A stretch of 45,675 nucleotides of DNA from assembly GCA_934654765.1 (NCBI GenBank), contig CAKUGX010000004.1:1-45675 (forward strand), given 5' to 3'. This DNA comes from an uncultured Collinsella sp. (GTDB lineage Bacteria; Actinomycetota; Coriobacteriia; Coriobacteriales; Coriobacteriaceae). Under the pieces are notes generated by a model. That model made no database searches and was not told the origin of the DNA. It saw only the letters and a program-made list of their open reading frames with translations. A program made the position numbers and the translations under genes. Below, piece by piece: positions 43,808 through 45,675 of this stretch (position 1 is the first letter of the stretch; each line of letters opens with the position of its first letter).

Positions 43808-45235
43808 TTAGGCCTCGACGGTGTCCAGGTCAAAACCGAAGTAGCGGACGGAGTTGTTGTAGCTGATGTCGCGCACGATGGTGCCCAGCAGCTCCATGTC
43901 GGCCGGATACTTGCCCTGCTCGACCCACTCGCCGATCACGCTGCACAGCACGCGGCGGAAGTACTCGTGGCGCGGATAGGACAGGAAAGAACGGGAATCG
44001 GTGAGCATGCCGACAAAGTTGCCCAGAACGCCCTCGTTGGCAAGGGCCGTGAGCTGCTCGCGCATGCCGACCTCGTTGTCGTTGAACCACCAAGCGGAAC
44101 CGTTCTGGATCTTACCGGCGGTCGGGGCCTCCTGGAAGCAACCCATGACGGTATCGATCATGGTGTTATCGATGGGGTTCAGGCTGTACAGGATGGTCTT
44201 GGGCAGGCCGCAGGTCTCCTGGATGGAGTTGAGGAAATCGGCGAGCTGGTCGGACGGCGTGTAGTTGGAGATGCAGTCGTAACCAGTGTCGGGGCCAAGC
44301 TTGGCAAACATGGCGCGGTTGTTGTCGCGCTTGCAGCCAAAGTGCAGCTGCATGGCCCAACCCAGGCGGACATACTCGCCGGCGACAAACTGCATAAAGG
44401 CGGTCTTGTACTTAAGGACCTCTTCCTCGGTGAGCGGCTCGGCGGCCAGGCCCTTAGCGAAGATGGCCTCGATCTCGTCGGCAGAAGCCGGGACATACAT
44501 GACGTAGTCGAGTGCGTGGTCGGAGGCGCGGCAACCCAGCTCGTGGGCGACGTCGTAGCGCTTGGAGATAGCAGCCTTCATGCCCTCGAAGTCGTTGATC
44601 TCGACGTCGGCGACCTCGGAGAGGTGCTTGCAGTAGTCGGCGAACTCCTGACCACGCTCAATGCGCAGGGCGGCATCGGGACGCATGGCCGGAACGACCT
44701 GGACGTCAAAGCTCTCGTCGGCGGCAATCTTCTTGTGCCACTCAAAGCTGTCGGCAGGGTCGTCGGTGGTGCAAATCATGCGGACGTTGGACTGCTTGAT
44801 CAAGTTGCGGCAGGTGAAGCTGGCCTCGGCGAGCTTAGCGTTGGCGAGGTCCCAGACCTCCTGGGCGGTATTGCCGTTGAGGACGCCCTCGTAGCCAAAG
44901 AAACGCTTGAGCTCCAGGTGGCTCCACTCAAAGACGGGGTTGCCCACGCAACGACCCAGGGTCTCGGCCCACTTCTGGAACTTCTCGCGAGCAGGGGCAT
45001 CGCCGGTGATGAAGCGCTCGTCGACGCCGTTGGCACGCATCAGGCGCCACTTGTAGTGGTCGCCGCCCAGCCAAACCTCGGTGATGTTCTCAAAACGCTT
45101 GTCATCCCAGATCTCCTTGGGAGAGATGTGGCAGTGGTAGTCGACGATGGGCATGCCCTCGGCAAAGTTGTGGAACAGCTCCTCGCCGGTCTTGGTGCTT
45201 AGCAGGAAATCCTGATCGTCCATGAAGTTTTTCAT
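43808..45235 (-). CDS. uxaC: Glucuronate/galacturonate isomerase
   Basis: A 475-residue uronate isomerase of the amidohydrolase-like TIM-barrel fold. Metal-binding HCHISPKEIWDD at the N-terminus, MQLHFGCKRDNN, and the C-terminal LTDSRSFLSYPRHEYFRR are highly characteristic. It converts galacturonate to tagaturonate (and glucuronate to fructuronate). The start at 45235 has GAGGGG upstream; a longer frame through the promoter is rejected. It is the first gene of the uxaCBA operon, behind two LacI-type operators and an AACGG element. Confidence 0.96.
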   Translation of the reverse strand: MKNFMDDQDFLLSTKTGEELFHNFAEGMPIVDYHCHISPKEIWDDKRFENITEVWLGGDHYKWRLMRANGVDERFITGDAPAREKFQKWAETLGRCVGNPVFEWSHLELKRFFGYEGVLNGNTAQEVWDLANAKLAEASFTCRNLIKQSNVRMICTTDDPADSFEWHKKIAADESFDVQVVPAMRPDAALRIERGQEFADYCKHLSEVADVEINDFEGMKAAISKRYDVAHELGCRASDHALDYVMYVPASADEIEAIFAKGLAAEPLTEEEVLKYKTAFMQFVAGEYVRLGWAMQLHFGCKRDNNRAMFAKLGPDTGYDCISNYTPSDQLADFLNSIQETCGLPKTILYSLNPIDNTMIDTVMGCFQEAPTAGKIQNGSAWWFNDNEVGMREQLTALANEGVLGNFVGMLTDSRSFLSYPRHEYFRRVLCSVIGEWVEQGKYPADMELLGTIVRDISYNNSVRYFGFDLDTVEA

Positions 45236-45288
45236 CAAACAACCCCTCTGTTGGCGGAGCGGGTGCACCGTGCGCCCGTTATCCTCTA

Positions 45289-45340
45289 GGTGAACGTTCA
45301 CTATAGTAGTGCAAAATGGCACGTTAGGTGAACGTTCACC
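45289..45340 (-). promoter_or_regulatory. uxaC promoter with two LacI-type operators
   Basis: GGTGAACGTTCACT (45289-45302) and the perfect palindrome GGTGAACGTTCACC (45327-45340) are 38 bases apart. On the minus strand TTCACC in the upper site and TACTAT 18 bases on form the likely -35/-10 pair. Confidence 0.7.
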
Positions 45341-45356
45341 TAACCACCATGGGGTG

Positions 45357-45382
45357 AACGGTAGATTTTGGCGGGTCAACGG
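45357..45382 (-). promoter_or_regulatory. AACGG direct-repeat element, copy a
   Basis: AACGG at 45357 and 45378 (21-bp period) flank TAGATTTTGGCGGGTC, 30 bases from the upper uxaC operator. Confidence 0.6.
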
Positions 45383-45414
45383 TTACTGGGCGTGGAGCCC
45401 AACGATCTTATTTT

Positions 45415-45596
45415 CAGGTCTAATACTTTTCCCGAGAAGTGAACGAGTCAAAACGGACCCCCGGAGCATCGACACTTTTGGCGGCTCATTTCCTGCGGTT
45501 TTGCCGTTGGACTCCTGCGGTTTAGGCGCCAAAAAGTGTGGATGCTTCAGGGGTCCAAATAAGGTCGTTCACTTCTCGGGAAAAGTATTAGACCTG
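45415..45596. repeat. Large foldback element (about 182 bp) with perfect 32-bp arms
   Basis: The 32 bases at 45415-45446 (CAGGTCTAATACTTTTCC...) recur as an exact reverse complement at 45565-45596. Inner arms also pair: GGACCCC with GGGGTCC and CACTTTT with AAAAGTG. No reading frame is convincing. It looks like a MITE-like or foldback mobile element. It fills most of the gap between the uxaC promoter and the right edge; nothing else is seen after 45596. Confidence 0.7.
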
Positions 45597-45675
45597 ATTG
45601 TAGGTAGGTTATACGGATGTGGCCGCGGGCCTCGCCGGAGGTACCCGCCCCCGACTAGATACCAGCGAGCTTGCA

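Overview
The window is high-GC, gene-dense bacterial DNA with strong GAAAGGA or GGAGG ribosome binding sites. The mix of genes points to a gut actinobacterium of class Coriobacteriia, most likely Collinsella. The signs are glnA next to a GlnR-like orphan regulator, an intracellular pectin/hexuronate island, and many intergenic palindromes. The genus is inferred, because no rRNA is present. No tRNA, CRISPR array or transposase gene was found.

Layout. 1-4.8 kb: a heterodimeric ABC exporter (second gene cut by the window edge), then a MATE exporter with a MerR-type regulator. 4.9-11.3 kb: housekeeping genes ligA, an HtrA-type protease, a GlnR-like regulator and glnA. 11.4-20.2 kb: a LacI-type regulator, kdgK and kdgA, a GntR regulator, a HIT-GntP permease operon, a YczE-like membrane protein and a stand-alone P-loop ATPase. 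20.4-24.5 kb: a sugar-acid dehydratase, a second GntP permease and a FadR-type regulator. 24.7-26.4 kb: a KduD/DhuD dehydrogenase and a DhuI (RpiB-fold) isomerase. 26.6-38.6 kb: two flavin/Fe-S oxidoreductases, a TIM-barrel protein, GH105, an SGNH esterase, a pectin methylesterase-esterase fusion, GH43 and GH28. 38.7-45.2 kb: a GPH sugar symporter and uxaC-uxaB-uxaA.

How the genes fit together. The GPH symporter would import oligogalacturonides. GH28, GH43, GH105 and the esterases, none with a visible signal peptide, would trim them in the cytoplasm. Galacturonate goes through UxaC, UxaB and UxaA to 2-keto-3-deoxygluconate (KDG). The unsaturated uronate goes through DhuI and DhuD to KDG. KdgK and KdgA then split KDG to pyruvate and glyceraldehyde-3-phosphate. 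The IlvD/Edd-type dehydratase probably feeds another sugar acid into the same KDG pool.

The most unusual content is non-coding. (1) Two different structured RNA-like motifs each occur twice, with covarying stems and conserved loops. In one locus they flank kdgK; in the other they lie in tandem in front of the YczE-like gene. (2) Two LacI-type operator families and a 26-bp AACGG direct-repeat element with a 21-bp period recur in nearly fixed order at the pectin/uronate promoters. (3) Several families of intergenic palindromes are present, including a 67-bp family in four copies with compensatory changes and a ~182-bp foldback element at the right end.
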